Source: Anaeramoeba flamelloides
Lineage: Eukaryota; Metamonada; Anaeramoebidae
Direction: 5' to 3'
DNA length: 64,000 nt
Assembly: GCA_027625915.1 (NCBI GenBank)
Contig: JANTQA010000051.1
Location: 2,294,501 to 2,358,500 of the forward strand
Shown: in pieces, positions 1 through 11,950 of the stretch
How positions within the stretch are numbered: position 1 is the stretch's first letter
Layout of the letters: the number at the start of each line of letters is the position of its first letter
The notes under the pieces: model-generated
Database searches by the model: none
Told to the model about the DNA's origin: nothing
What the model saw: the letters and a program-made list of their open reading frames with translations, nothing else
Position numbers and translations under genes: made by a program

Positions 1-18
1 CAGCCATTTAAGCTGCAC

Positions 19-430
19 CATAGAAATTTATAAGATATACAGATTATTGTCTATTATAAACCGTATTTTTGAAATAGAAAATTCAATTTCTCTTGTATCA
101 TGTGATGAATTTTTTTTAATGATATCAAACAATAATTAAAAAGGAACAAAAAAGAAATCACAGAAACTAGAAATATTTTTTGTCCATTGATTTTAAAATG
201 TTGAAAACTTTTATTTTTTCAATTTTAAAAATTGAAGATTCCACATTAATAAAAGTTTTTTTCGATCCTAGTTTTAAAATTGTAAAAACCTGAAATTTTA
301 ACATTTTTGAAAATTAAAGATCCATATGAAGATAATTATTTTGTCAATTAGTTTATCGATTTCCAAAAAAAAAAATGAATTACTTAATTTTTCACCTTTT
401 ATAATTTTAATGGTTCAATATAAACTTTTA
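19..430 (+). repeat. dispersed repeat R6, copy 1
   Basis: This stretch aligns by eye, colinearly and in the same orientation, with 62296-62640. Shared blocks include a segment around AATTTATAAGATATA, then GAAATAGAAAATTCAATCTC-like sequence, then CATTGATTTTAAA, with many substitutions and small gaps between. No open frame is conserved, so it is an old non-coding repeat of unknown class. The true left end may lie outside the window. Confidence 0.55.
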
Positions 431-478
431 GAACCTTTTATATTTTATCATACATAATAAACTGTTATAATAGAATAT

Positions 479-628
479 TAATTTCTATTAATTATAAATT
501 TTCATGGTAGGTTTGGAACGGCAGTATTTCAGCTTTGTATCATAGTTCCCTTCCTTATTTTATCCCACGGATTTGTGGATCAGTATAAGGGATTAAATTT
601 TGTGACTGATCTTTGTTGTTTAAAATAA
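479..628 (+). pseudogene. short coding-like relic (HGxxGTAV block)
   Basis: A 44-codon open stretch from 497 to 628 reads NFHGRFGTAVF and continues to a TAA. The DNA around 497-530 resembles the outer edge of the right arm of the inverted duplication at 11342-11472 and the sequence just beyond it, where the reading is KIHGSLGTAV. It lacks a start codon and is likely a decayed fragment of the same unknown gene family. The family is not recognised. Confidence 0.25.
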
Positions 629-2270
629 TTTTTGATCTTGAAATTTATTTTTTGAATATCTGAAAAAATTCTTTTAGATCCTTTTATGAATATTTTATTT
701 TGATATTAAATTTTCTAATTTTTTATAACGAAAAATATATCACAAAGTAGCTTAAAATTCACTGTTGAAATAATGAAAATGTTTTTGCGTTATTATGTTT
801 CTTATACTTTGATTTAATTTTTTAAAAAAGAGGGATCAATCTAAAAATTTGATTCATATAAAATATCATAATACCTTTGGAAGAATGAAAAATCCATTGA
901 AAATAGTTTATGATTGTATTTAAAGAGAAATAACCCTTCTTTTTTTTTTTTTCCAACATAGGATAAATATATAACATTTTTTAAACATCAAAAAGAAGAA
1001 TAAAAACTAAATTACCCCCTTTATATTTCCCAAAACCAAAACTTCCAAATAATTAACCAATGGTAACAACAGAGGGGTTTTATATTGATGTTATGAATTT
1101 TAAATGCAAAATTATAAACCACCTGAAATATAAATCACCGTAGAATAAAAAGATATATGTATTTTTAGTAAAAATAAAATAAAAGAGAAAAGAAAAAAAA
1201 AAAGAAAAAGGAAAAAAAAAAAAAAAAACAAACAAGAAATATACAGAAGAGAGGGTAAAAAAAATAAATAAAGATTCCATTAAAATATTTTCGAATGGAT
1301 TCTAAATGAATAAATATAATAAAAAAAATACTTGAGTTTATATAAAAATCTAATTTATTTATAAAAGATATTAAAAGGATGTTATTGTTTTTTTTTTTGT
1401 ATAGGGTTGTGTATTTTTTCATCTATTTTTCACTGCTCTCTTTTTATTGATCCTTTCCAACCCATTACACATATTTAACCCCACACTCATCATAAGAAAA
1501 AACCCCTTTCTTAATTAAATTTATCTGATTTTTGGAATAAATACTTTAATTGTGAAAGTCATAATTATTTTAATAGAGGAAACATTAACCTTTTTTTTTG
1601 AAAATTAATAAAAGAACAAAAATCCAGAAATGAACTGGACCAATTTTGATTAATATAAAATTTTTACAAAGATTTTGACCCACTTGATAATGTAACGATG
1701 GGTTATTTTGATGGTTTAATCCTCGTATTCTAATCGAAATTATATTTTTAAAATTTTGATGTTGATTGATTTTTCTAATTTTTCAAATTTTTATTTTTCT
1801 TTTTCTTTTTTTTTTTCATTTTTTTCGATTTCTTTTCTTTTTTATTTTATTCGTTTTTTTTTTTCATTTTTATACTTTTTTTTTGATACCTTTTTTTAAC
1901 AATAGGTTAATTTGGAAAAAAAAGAAGATTTTCGAAAAGACCAATAATCACTATGAAAAATTCGGTTTGTAACGTCTTTTAAAACGAATTTAATTATTAG
2001 CAAAAAATCTTGTTGGTGACTTTTATTTCAGTGAAAGTTTAGTAATAAACAATTGGCAATGCTCATTTCAAAAATTTTGACTCACTTTTTTTTAGTTTTT
2101 TGGTTTTATTTTTTTAAATATTTAAAATATTATGTTTTTATATATTTAGAACTATTTTAAAGTGAATTAAAAATCATATTTAATAATTTGTTATTCTTGA
2201 ATACTAAAGGATATATATATATATATTTCAATTTATAATTCCAGGTGAATTGCATTGTTTTACATGGTGT

Positions 2271-2272
<2 letters not shown>

Positions 2273-2366
<94 letters not shown>
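2273..2366. repeat. (CA)n(TA)n microsatellite
   Basis: About 26 uninterrupted CA units run directly into about 20 TA units. This is the longest simple repeat in the window and it lies in intergenic DNA. It has no coding potential. Confidence 0.97.
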
Positions 2367-2368
<2 letters not shown>

Positions 2369-2739
2369 TTGCAGTCTGGTCCTAGTGTTTAAAAAGTATT
2401 TTTAAATATTCATAAATTTTCTGACCTCTCTTTGGATTTAGAGTATTTTTTGATAATATTATCAAGAATTTTGTTTTAAATCTTAATATTTTGTTTTTTT
2501 TAATTATCTTAAGGGCAAAAAATCATAGTTTGTGGTATATTTTAAACATTTAATAGAAATACAAAGGCAAAATTTATATACAGATTGGAACTAATTTCTA
2601 TTTTTGTATAATATGAAAATAATAATTTCATATTTGAATTTTAATTCTCTTTAATTTTGTGAATTATGCAACTTTTTTTTTGAGATCAACATTTTTTTCC
2701 AATAACTAATTTTATGAAAAAGCTGATTTTGTCAAAAAA

Positions 2740-2960
2740 ATAATCCAAATAAAATTAGTTATGTATTTTTAACACTTGATCGATCAAAAATCCCTTATAG
2801 AATTGAAACAAATTAACCAATGTATTATTATGTTTTGCTCTTTCCAAAATTTGTAACAATCATTTATTTATTTGTATTGATAATTATCGATTTTTTGTTT
2901 TGTATTATAATTTATAAATAATTGTTAAAATTTCATTGTGAAAATGGTTCTAATTCTATA
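2740..2960 (-). repeat. dispersed repeat R3, copy 1 (inverted)
   Basis: The reverse complement matches 13260-13450 in order: a TTGATCGATCAA block, a TTTTGCTCTTTCCAAAA block, TTTATTTGTATTGATAATTA, and a GTGAAAATGGTTCTAATT-like end. Other copies lie near 19540-20030 and 56105-56445 on the other strand. There is no shared open frame and no clear terminal inverted repeat, so the class is unknown. Confidence 0.6.
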
Positions 2961-4087
2961 TTTTTTTGAGAATTTCTTAAAAAAGGATTTTTTTTTTCAA
3001 AAAATGAATTTTTGTCATTTAAGATTATCTGTTGAAATATTATTGTTAAGGTTTAAATAGAAGAATTCTTTAATACATTAATGGGGGGGGGGGGGTTAAG
3101 AGGCTAAAACGGCGACTACATACCCAAAGAGCACCGAAAATAGACACAGATATTCGAAGTGCTCGATTCTTAATTAATTTTAAAAAAAAAAAAAGAGAGA
3201 GAAAAATATAGTTTAAAACAATTATTAATTAGGATTAATATCTCATTCCATATCAATTTTTATCAATTTTATCATTTCTCATCAAGAAGAAAGACTAAAA
3301 ATTATTTACCAAATCAGCACAGCTATGTTCAATTAGTTTATGATTTCGATATTTTCAAATTTTCTTTTTGTTGAAATACTTACATTGATGATAGCAATTA
3401 TACTTTTATCTTTAATAATATATTGTTTTAGATACTTTATGAATTTTTAATATCAACCCAAATCATCTTTTACAAGTGAAGATCAATGATCATTCAAAAA
3501 TTGGGAAAGTGTAACGTTTATTGATTATCTACAGTTTCTATCAATCTAAAAAAAAATATGAAAAAAAAAAAAAAAAAGTTGTACTGAGATGATATTTTTA
3601 TTTTCAAATAAAGTATTAACATATTTTTAGTTTTTTCAATCAAAAAAAAATTGTAATTCTCTTTTTAAGAGAGAACTTAAATAAATTTTAATTTTTCCAT
3701 TTAGGGAAAAAATTGAAACATGATTTTTAATTGGGAACATTATTGAAAATTCAAAGACAGATCAACTAATAAAAGAAAAAATCAATTTTATATAGACAAA
3801 ATGGAAGATTCAACACAACAAAAGTTTTTTCAATAATACCTTTTGAACTGGGGGTTTCTTTGTTTGATCTATGATTAAAAAGTTGTTGAAAAATTTGAAT
3901 AATTTTTGAGATATCCAAAAATACTCTCAATACTTTGATAAAAAAGTAGATTTAAATTGTATTTGTTTGTTTAATTGATAATAATATAATTGATTATTAT
4001 TTAAATTTAATTTTTTAATACTTTTTGTTGATTTTACTTTTTGTTTTCATGTTTCTATGATTCTATTTATGGTCCCAATTAAAAAAC

Positions 4088-4729
4088 ATGTTGAACTTTT
4101 TTCTAGAAAGGTTTACAAAAACACAAAAACCAAAAGAAAGAGCAATTAATTATATCCGATACATTCACATTAGCTCATTGATCAATGAGATATTGAATAA
4201 TTAGGTTTCCGTCTTCTAATTGATAAAACCGTGTTGCAATGTGAAGTGGTGTATCTTTCTAAAAAGGGGTTAAATAAAAAAAAAATTATTTAAAGTTTGG
4301 TGTTTCAGAAAAAAAAATATAATAATTGAAGCAAAAAGAAACACTTACTTTCTAAATTTGAAAGAGAATAATAAGTGTGGTGTTTTTATTAAGAAAGGAA
4401 ATTAAAAAATATACTAAAAAAACTTTAATTGATCAAAAAGTAAAATTATAATGAAGAAAATTGTTAGATCTTTATCCTGTTAGAAAGGAAAAAAAAATTA
4501 AAAGAAGAAAGATAAACAAAGGATCCGACAAAAACAATCTTATTTTTTAAATTTACTATTTCTGATTTGCCTAATAGTTTAAAGGTTTCGAATTCATAAG
4601 CATAGTGACTATCACTCTGAATTGGAAGATTGCTATTAATATCCATTTGTGACAAATCAGATTCTTTTTTAGCAAAACTCTTGAATTTTTTCATACGTAA
4701 TGTTTTAATTTCTTCAAAATTTTCCCTGT
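4088..4729 (-). pseudogene. ankyrin-repeat gene, decayed
   Basis: Two pieces support a host ankyrin-type gene. An upstream exon at 4557-4729 follows a clean acceptor (TTTTGTTTTAG), stays open for 57 codons reading RENFEEIKTLRMKKFKSFAKK onwards, and ends at a GTAAAT donor. A downstream exon starts at 4258 after CCCCTTTTTAG and reads KDTPLHIATRF, then IIQYLIDQ, a TGA, then ANVNV. This is the ankyrin pattern xTPLHxA...LLxxGAxvN with the expected glycine codon GGA changed to TGA. The stretch between holds a weaker NKNTTLIILFQI block with stops in all frames. No intact start or long downstream exon is visible, so a pseudogene is most likely; a mis-modelled live gene with unusual splicing is the alternative. 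Confidence 0.6.
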
Positions 4730-7700
4730 CTAAAACAAAAAGAAATCAATAAAGTAAAAAAAAAAAATAAAATTCAGTAATACTTCTTTATTATGTTTTC
4801 CTATCTTTATTAAAACAGTACCTTCAATTGAAAATGTGATTCTTTAAACGGTTATTTATGGGATTATTACCAAGTACTGGGAAGTCTAAAATTAATTGAT
4901 TTTGGTATTGAATATATGATATTGAAAAAAATACAGAAAGAAAAGTAATACTTATCCCATTTTGTTATTGTTAATATTAGGAAAATTGTTGTAAAATATT
5001 TGAAACAATTAAAAATAAGTTTTTCTTACAAAAAATTTTTTTCGAACTTAGCAATAAACGGACCTAAAATTCTTGAAAGTGGGGGTACCTCTAGAATATT
5101 CAAATAATTGTATGGTACCCGAAGTAGATCTACTTGTTTAGTAAAAAAATCGGGTTTTATAGGGTTTGTGCAATGATAATTTCTATTATTGTTTTTTGAT
5201 TGATCGAGTATTGTTTTAAAATAGGGTAATTCAATTAATCACCATTCTAATCAGCGACAGGTAATAATTTACAAAGTTTGATTCTTGGATAAAGACTACT
5301 ATATGGATCTTTTCTAAATATTATCAATTAAAAATCCTCACTGGGGTTATTGTCATTTCAAGTATTTTTTTTTTTTTCAATATAATCAATAATATTTATT
5401 ATCACTTTATTTAAATGTCTCAAAAAAAAAAAAGGGTGTGTGTGTGTGTGTGTGTTCTTGCATTATTTGTTGACATGAACAATACAAAATTATCCTTATA
5501 TTAGTAAAAAAAAATACAAGAATTTTTGTAACAATAACTGAATTTAAAGTTAAATTTAAAATATGGGTCATAAATATTAAAATTTCAAAGTTGCAAAAAA
5601 AAAAAAATCTTCAATTTGTCTTGAGTGTAGATCGGTTTCGAAAGAATTATTTTTTTTTTAAATAAATTAAATAATTAACTAAAGAGATTATTTAATCAAA
5701 TTATTTTCACTGATTTGAAATTTACAGACAGAAAAACTCTTTTTTGATAAGGTATCTAAAATAATAAATGAAAGGAAAAAAATATGTTCTAAGAAGAAAA
5801 AAACCGAAATTTTGCTTTTTTTTTATGTTGTGTGTGGAGTTGTTTTTTTTTTTTTTAAATACGTAGTGGATCAAATGAATATCGAAAATTATATCTTTCC
5901 AATTACCAGTAGAATATCCATCATAATTGAAGCTCTCAAAATTAGTAATCTTGGATGTTTAAATAAGGATATCATATGTCCTTGCAACTCTAATCTCTCA
6001 AATACATACTAAATATAGATTCCAATGATTTGCGATATTCCTCTTAAAAGAAATAATATTACCAAACTACTCATTCAAAAATATTCCAGATACATACTGC
6101 CCCCCTGAGAGTATATAATTATATTATTTCAGGGATTTTCAATATTTATCAATTATTTCAAGTTCTAAAAAAAAAATACTCTTTTTTTTTCACAGACATT
6201 TATACTATTAAAAAATATTATGAAGTTAACAAATTCAGATAAATATTTATTGGATAGAATTGTCTCTTTTTATCATCAGTAATAAATATTATTTTTTTTG
6301 AAATCAATTTCTATTTTTTAATATAAGAACCATTTAAAAAAAAAGCTAAATAAAAAATTAATAATTTTGGCCATTAGTAGAAATGAAAGAATCTTCAATT
6401 AAACAATAAATAATCATGAATTTTTTTCAGATCTACTCACCATTTATGAAAATGTGTCTGTTCAACTTAGAATCCTATTATTTTTGCCAATCCAAAAATG
6501 AAAAAAAGAATTTCTTCTTGACCTTGATTTGTTTAAAGACCTGGATAAGACTGGGATTGTTGAATCATGTTTTTTCCAATTCGAGAATAATTTGCTTAGC
6601 AACACCATTAAAATTTTTAATTTAGAAGATCAAAACTTGTTTTATTAAAAATTAATAAACCCTGACTCACCATTGTACACGAGAAACCAAATCAATTAAC
6701 GATATCTCTGCCCTAAAAATAAATTCCCATATATTTTAAAAATCAACAAAGTTATTCTACAGAATATTTATGATTACTCAGAAAAAATAACAAACCTTAA
6801 AATTGATAAATTGCTTTCAAAAGTTTTTATAACCCATATATGAAATAATTTTCAGAAAAATTGTTCGAAATTATCAATTTTTTTTTCACAATAAGAAATC
6901 CAACGATTTTGAGCTTAATTTTTAAAGAACAGTTCATGATGTTTTCTTTTGGTTGTTGTAAAGGAGTTAGATTCAAATTATATAGAAATGTAATGATTAA
7001 GAGAAGAAAAAAACAAGTTAAAACAGAAAAATTTCTCAAAACCTTTTTTATTTCCCATTATATTCATTGGGCGGTTGTTCCAAAAAAGATCAAAATGCAT
7101 GAATAAGAAAGTGAAAAAAAAAAATAGATTAAAAAAAAATTATCAAAATAATAAATAATTAACAAAAAATTATGGAATTTTAAAAAAAAAAATTAGTAGT
7201 TTTTCCTCAATGATCTGAAAAATTTCAAATAAAACAATTGAGAAATAGAATCATAAATTATGGGTGACATGAAAGAATGTTGATAAGAGAAGATATTACA
7301 GGAAAATTATTTTTTAGGTAAAAGGAATACTCTAAATCAGTTAAAAAGGGTCAATGAAAATTTTATTTATTGATTCTGATCTATTCGAGGTTTTCTAAAG
7401 TCGACGACTAAGAGAGATTTGGTTCAAAGTAATTGGTTTTCTCGTTCCAGTTTTGAAAAAAGCAAAATACGTTTTATAAAATCAAAAAACAAATAAATTC
7501 TAAAGATCTCAAATAATTTTGAAATAATTAAACCCAAAATATTGTATTATTTTTTGTTTTTCAAAAAGAATAAAAGTTTGTGATAAAATTACCCATGACT
7601 CATTTCTAATCAGTCAAATTGATTGTTAATTGAAAATTTTGAAAAAAGACATTTTCAAATAATTTGTTTCAAAAAATAAAGTTTTTTTTGCAAAATTAAC

Positions 7701-8430
7701 TACAGATTCAAAAAGTTTTAAACTTTTTTTTAAATGATTCTGTAACAATTACTCTGAAGACTACAGAATTTAAGATTTTGATTTGAAGATGGATACCTGA
7801 CTGGTCAATCTTCTTGTAATGTAAAATCAAAAAATTACAATCAAATGTAATTAAAAAATTAAGCAATTATTAGAGACAATTAATCTTCTATGACAACTTT
7901 ATTAAAGAACAAAAAACCAAATTTCCCCAAGCTCTGTGAAATTATCTTTTAGCTCATGAACTTTTCGTTTGGATTTCTCGAAAAATGCTAAAATTCATTT
8001 TAATTTTCGAATATTTTTCCTCTTCAAGAAAATTAACTAAAATAGTTTTTTCTGGAAACTTAATGATATATCTTAAAATAAAACCAAAATTCCCAAGCTA
8101 AACATAGTAAGGGTTGATTTAATTTTCAATTTAACCGTATCTGGAACAAAATAAATATTTTGAAGAAGAAATATTTCAAAAAAAAAATTATTGTATAAAA
8201 TTCACAAAATGCGACTATTATTTCAAAAAAAACACGTTGAAAGTTGAAATCAATTCTGTTCACATAATAGATGTTTGTTCTAATAATTTCCATCAGAAAA
8301 ATGTCTGATTGGAAAATACATTACTTTTCTAAAAAAAATAAAAGAATTTAAAAGCAAAAAACACAAAAAATAAAAACATAATTTTTTTAACATTCTTTAT
8401 ATCAAAATTTATAATCATAAAATAGAAATA
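4730..8430. other. intergenic, nothing recognised
   Basis: No gene is supported. There is a (GT)n run at 5435-5455. Short open frames at 5812-6012, 6416-6625 and 6861-7106 lack family signatures and flanking splice logic. The sequence just upstream of the acetyl-CoA synthetase ATG is A/T-rich with no obvious promoter motif. Confidence 0.6.
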
Positions 8431-10638
8431 ATGTCAAATTTTGATTGTAACAACAAATTTAAGCCAATCACAGAAGGGACATACATCAAAAGTTTCAAAG
8501 AATACCAAAGACTACATAAAAAAAGTATCGAGGATCCACAAGCATTTTGGTATGAAAAAGCACATGAATTCTTAAATTGGGACAAATCGTTCACCAAAGT
8601 TAGTTCTGGGTATGTTCTTTTCAACTCTCTCGAAAGCTTTTTCGGTTTTTCTTTTTTCTAATCACAGGATCCATTTTCTAAAATATTTTCATTTTTCTCT
8701 TTTTTTTTTTTTTTTTTGAAAACTTATTCCTAACACAATCAAATAAAACAAAAACTTGACAACACAACACAAAATAGAAATTTAAAATATGGCAATGTCA
8801 AATACTTTGAAGACGGATATTTAAGTGTGTATCAAAATTGTGTCTTGAGACACAAAGAATCAAATCCAAACGGAATTGCCTTAATATATGAGGCCGACAA
8901 CCCAGAGGAAGCACGAACCGTCACGTGGTTGGAATTGTCTCAACAGGTGCAATTATATGCACGAGTATTAAAGCAAATGGGAGTTAAAAAGGGAGATGTT
9001 GTGACGATTTATATGTCGACAAGCCCCGAGGCCATTTATGCAATGTTTGCCTGTTCCTATATTGGCGCCGTCCACTCTGTGATCTTTGGTGGCTTTTCAA
9101 GCGACGCGATCAAGGCAAGGGTTTTAGATTCCAAATCTGAGGTTATTTTCACACAGAACTTCACAAAGAGAAGAGGAAGAACAATCCCAATGAAGACCAC
9201 AATTAACAATGCAATTGAAGGGATTGACTTTGTCAGGAAGGTGCTTGTCTATGGGCGAGTTAAGAACATCAAAGAGGAAATCAACATGAAGCCAAACAGA
9301 GACATTTTGCTTGAATCGCTTCTCGAGGAATTCCAAAAGGGAGGCAAGTATGAAAACGAATATGCCGACTTACAGCCAATGTCCATGAACGCAGAGGATC
9401 CCTTATTTTTGCTGTACACCTCAGGCTCGACGGGGAAGCCTAAGGCGCTTATCCACACAACCGGCGGCTATTTGCTCAATGCAGCCTTAACACACAAGAC
9501 AGTCTTTGACATCCGCGAGGGGGACAGATTCGGATGTGTCGCAGATATTGGCTGGATCACAGGCCACACTTATATCGTGTATGCGCCCATGCTAAATGGG
9601 GTGTCGACTGTTTTATTTGAATCCACACCCGACTATCCAAGCATCACCAGATACTGGGAAGTCATCGACAAATGGGGGCTGACCCAGTTTTACACCTCAC
9701 CAACGGCCGTGAGATTTGTCATGTCGTGCGGAACCGATCCCCTGAAGGACTTTTCTCTGAAATCACTACGTGTCATCGGCTCTGTCGGCGAGCCGATCGG
9801 CGTCGAGGCATGGAATTGGTATTTTAAAAACGTGGGCAAATCAAGGTGCTATCTTGTGGACACCTACTGGATGACAGAATCAGGAGCAATCATGATCTCT
9901 GCAATCCCAGGCGCCACCGTTTTAAAAAGAGGATCAGCAACACTCCCATTATTTGGCATCAACCCAAAGTTGTTGGCTAAACGCGAGGGCTCAAAAAACC
10001 ACGAATTGAGTATGCAAAACAAGCAAAAGAAATTTTCCGAGATCGCAGAGAACGACCAAAGCGGGATCCTTACCATCAAGGGCCATTGGCCATCGATAAC
10101 GAGAACAATTCTGGGCAACCACAAAAGATATTTAGAAACATACCTCAACCCTTACCCAGAATATTTCTTGACAGGAGACTCCGCATACAGAGACATGGAC
10201 GGGTACCATTTCATCAAGGGCAGGATCGATGATGTTATTAACGTCTGCGCCCATCGCTTTGGCACCTCAGAACTCGAATCAACGCTCACCTTGCATCCAA
10301 AGGCTGTCGAAGTCGCAGTTGTAGGAATGCCACATGAAATCAAAGGCGAGGCCATCTTTGTGTTTTGCGTCTTAAAAGACAAGCAAACAGAAGAAAAAGT
10401 AATCAAAAACGAACTCAAGGTATTACTGCAAACATCTATTTCCAAAATCGCTACACCCGATCACATCGTTGTTGTAAACTCATTACCCAAAACTAGATCG
10501 GGCAAAATAATGAGAAGAATCCTCAAAAAAATTGTTCGAAAAAATTACGAAGTTGCTACTTATGGTGATCTGTCAACTTTATTAAACCCAGAGTCTGTTG
10601 ACAGCATTGTCAGCACGGTCAAAAAAATATTACATTAA
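8431..10638 (+). CDS. ACS: acetyl-CoA synthetase, AMP-forming (EC 6.2.1.1)
   Basis: It activates acetate with ATP and CoA to acetyl-CoA through an acetyl-adenylate, probably in the cytosol since no targeting peptide is visible. Exons are 8431-8609 and 8778-10638 (679 aa). The 168-nt intron begins GTATGT, contains a long T run and ends AAAATAG, and splits a glycine codon. Visible signatures: the N-terminal DPQAFWYEKA block, VKKGDVVTIYM, GAVHSVIFGGFS, the P-loop-like YTSGSTGKPKA (about 273-283), GSVGEPIG, DTYWMTESG (421-429), PGATVLKRGSATLPLFGI, TGDSAYRDMDGY, GRIDDVINVCAHRFGTSELES, and the catalytic lysine in RSGKIMRR (K636). Length matches the family (about 650 aa). Compared with the usual ACS motifs, W-W-Q is Y-W-M and the S-G-H of the CoA-site loop is C-A-H. 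The middle of the gene is much richer in G+C than the surroundings. The alternative, propionyl-CoA synthetase, fits less well. Confidence 0.95.
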
Positions 10639-11090
10639 GATGATTAATAATTTATTTTATTTTTATTTTCATTTTCTGAACATTTATTTAAATAATTTAT
10701 TTTATATTATTTTTTGTCTTTTTTGATATATATATATTTATCTTCTTCTTCTTTATACCAGTTATATGTATGTATATATATAAATATATATTTATATATA
10801 ATAAAGATAATTGTTAATGGTTATTGTTATTGTAAAGAATTTTTCTTCTTCATTTTTTTTTTTTAAATATCCATAAAAAATGATAGATATTTTCAAATAT
10901 TTTTTTATACATTCCACAAATACCCTATTAAAAAAAAATAAAATTAATATATTTTTTTAAAAAATTTTAAATTTGTTTTGAATATTTTAAAATTAATTTC
11001 CAGATTAAAAATTGAGAATGATAAGAGGATTGAATCGATATGATATTATTTTTTTTTAACAAAATGATCTGTTGGTAGATATACAGTCTT

Positions 11091-11472
11091 TCCAAGGCTA
11101 CCGTGAATTTTTATTTGAATCAAATTTTGATGCTGATATAGATTTTTCAAAAGTTGGATATGAGGATAAGAAAGCTCATATTGAAAAAAATTTTCACAAA
11201 TGACCTCATTTGAAAAATTTTCTTGTGAGAAGATTAAAAATATTTTCTGTATTTCAAGAGAAACTTTTAAGTGGCATCTCAACAGATTTTCCAGGTTTGA
11301 AGCAATTTAGGGATCTGGAAATTAATTTTTTGAATATCAAAAGAAAATTTTTTAAATGAGGTCATTTGTGAAAATTTTTTTCAATATGAGCTTTCTTATC
11401 CTCATATCCAACTTTTTAAAAATCTATATCAGCATCAAAATTTGATTCATATAAAAATTCATGGTAGCCTTG
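11091..11472. repeat. inverted duplication with about 130-bp arms
   Basis: The left arm (11091-11224) and right arm (11342-11472) are near-perfect reverse complements, with about four differences by eye over 131 bp and a spacer of about 117 bp. Each arm, read from the spacer outwards, carries the same open frame: NEVICENFFQYELSYPHIQL, then (L or F)KNLYQHQNLI, then KIHGSLG. Outside the arms the two reading frames diverge. So a piece of an unidentified coding sequence was copied in inverted orientation recently. There are no TSD or TIR signals typical of a transposon. Confidence 0.85.
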
Positions 11473-11659
11473 GAACAGCTGTATGTATTGAAATTAACAA
11501 GTTATCATTTTCTTCTGTATTAGACAAAAAAAATGACAAAAAAATAACACATGTAAACAAAGATGATTTCATTAGCTTAAACTTTACATCAACTTCTAGC
11601 CACTCGCTTATTCTTTCAATTTTGGTTATTTTGAAATTTTGGATTGTAATTTTTTGTTA

Positions 11660-11950
11660 TTCAAAATAACCATTATGGATGAATGAGAGAATTTCTAATT
11701 ATTAAAAATTAGAAAGAGTTGTGGGATAAATCAAATTAGTAAATTTTATTTAGATCAAGTATAGTAGCTTATATTAAGTTTCAAAAAAAGTGAAAATTAA
11801 AAGGTTCTTTTAATCATCTGACCCATTCAATTTGAATACTTTTAACAAACAATAATAATGAAAAATATTCAGTTGAAAATTTCTCGATCAAATTGATCAA
11901 TTTGTTTGAGTTTGGTATTTTAAGTAGTTTTTTAGGGAAATTCTGTTTGG
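11660..11950 (+). repeat. dispersed repeat R5, copy 1
   Basis: It is colinear with the reverse complement of 48646-48960 over about 300 bp. Shared blocks include GGGATAAATCAAATT, GATCAAGTAT, AAAAAGTGAAAATTAAAAG, TTTTAATCATCTGAC, CATTCAATTTGAATA and GATCAAATTGATC. There is no open frame and no obvious terminal inverted repeat. Class unknown. Confidence 0.65.

Larger units (their letters stand above)
1..4087. other. intergenic, repeats only
   Basis: No credible gene. The stretch is T/A-rich with many homopolymer runs. It holds a dispersed-repeat copy at its left edge, a short coding relic near 480-628, a long CA/TA microsatellite at 2273-2366, an inverted copy of dispersed repeat R3 near 2740-2960 and an uninterrupted run of ten G at about 3085-3095. 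Open frames here, such as 1766-1972, are poly-F readings of T runs. Confidence 0.7.

Noticed and set aside
1766-1972. Open frame rich in Phe (and similar frames at 1080-1422, 22542-22727, 62783-63065)
   Set aside because: These are readings of T or A homopolymers with no start context, domain or splice logic.
4170-4180. TGA read as tryptophan (recoded genetic code)
   Set aside because: In the ankyrin relic the expected residue is glycine, not tryptophan; other relics also contain TAA and TAG, and intact genes have no internal TGA.
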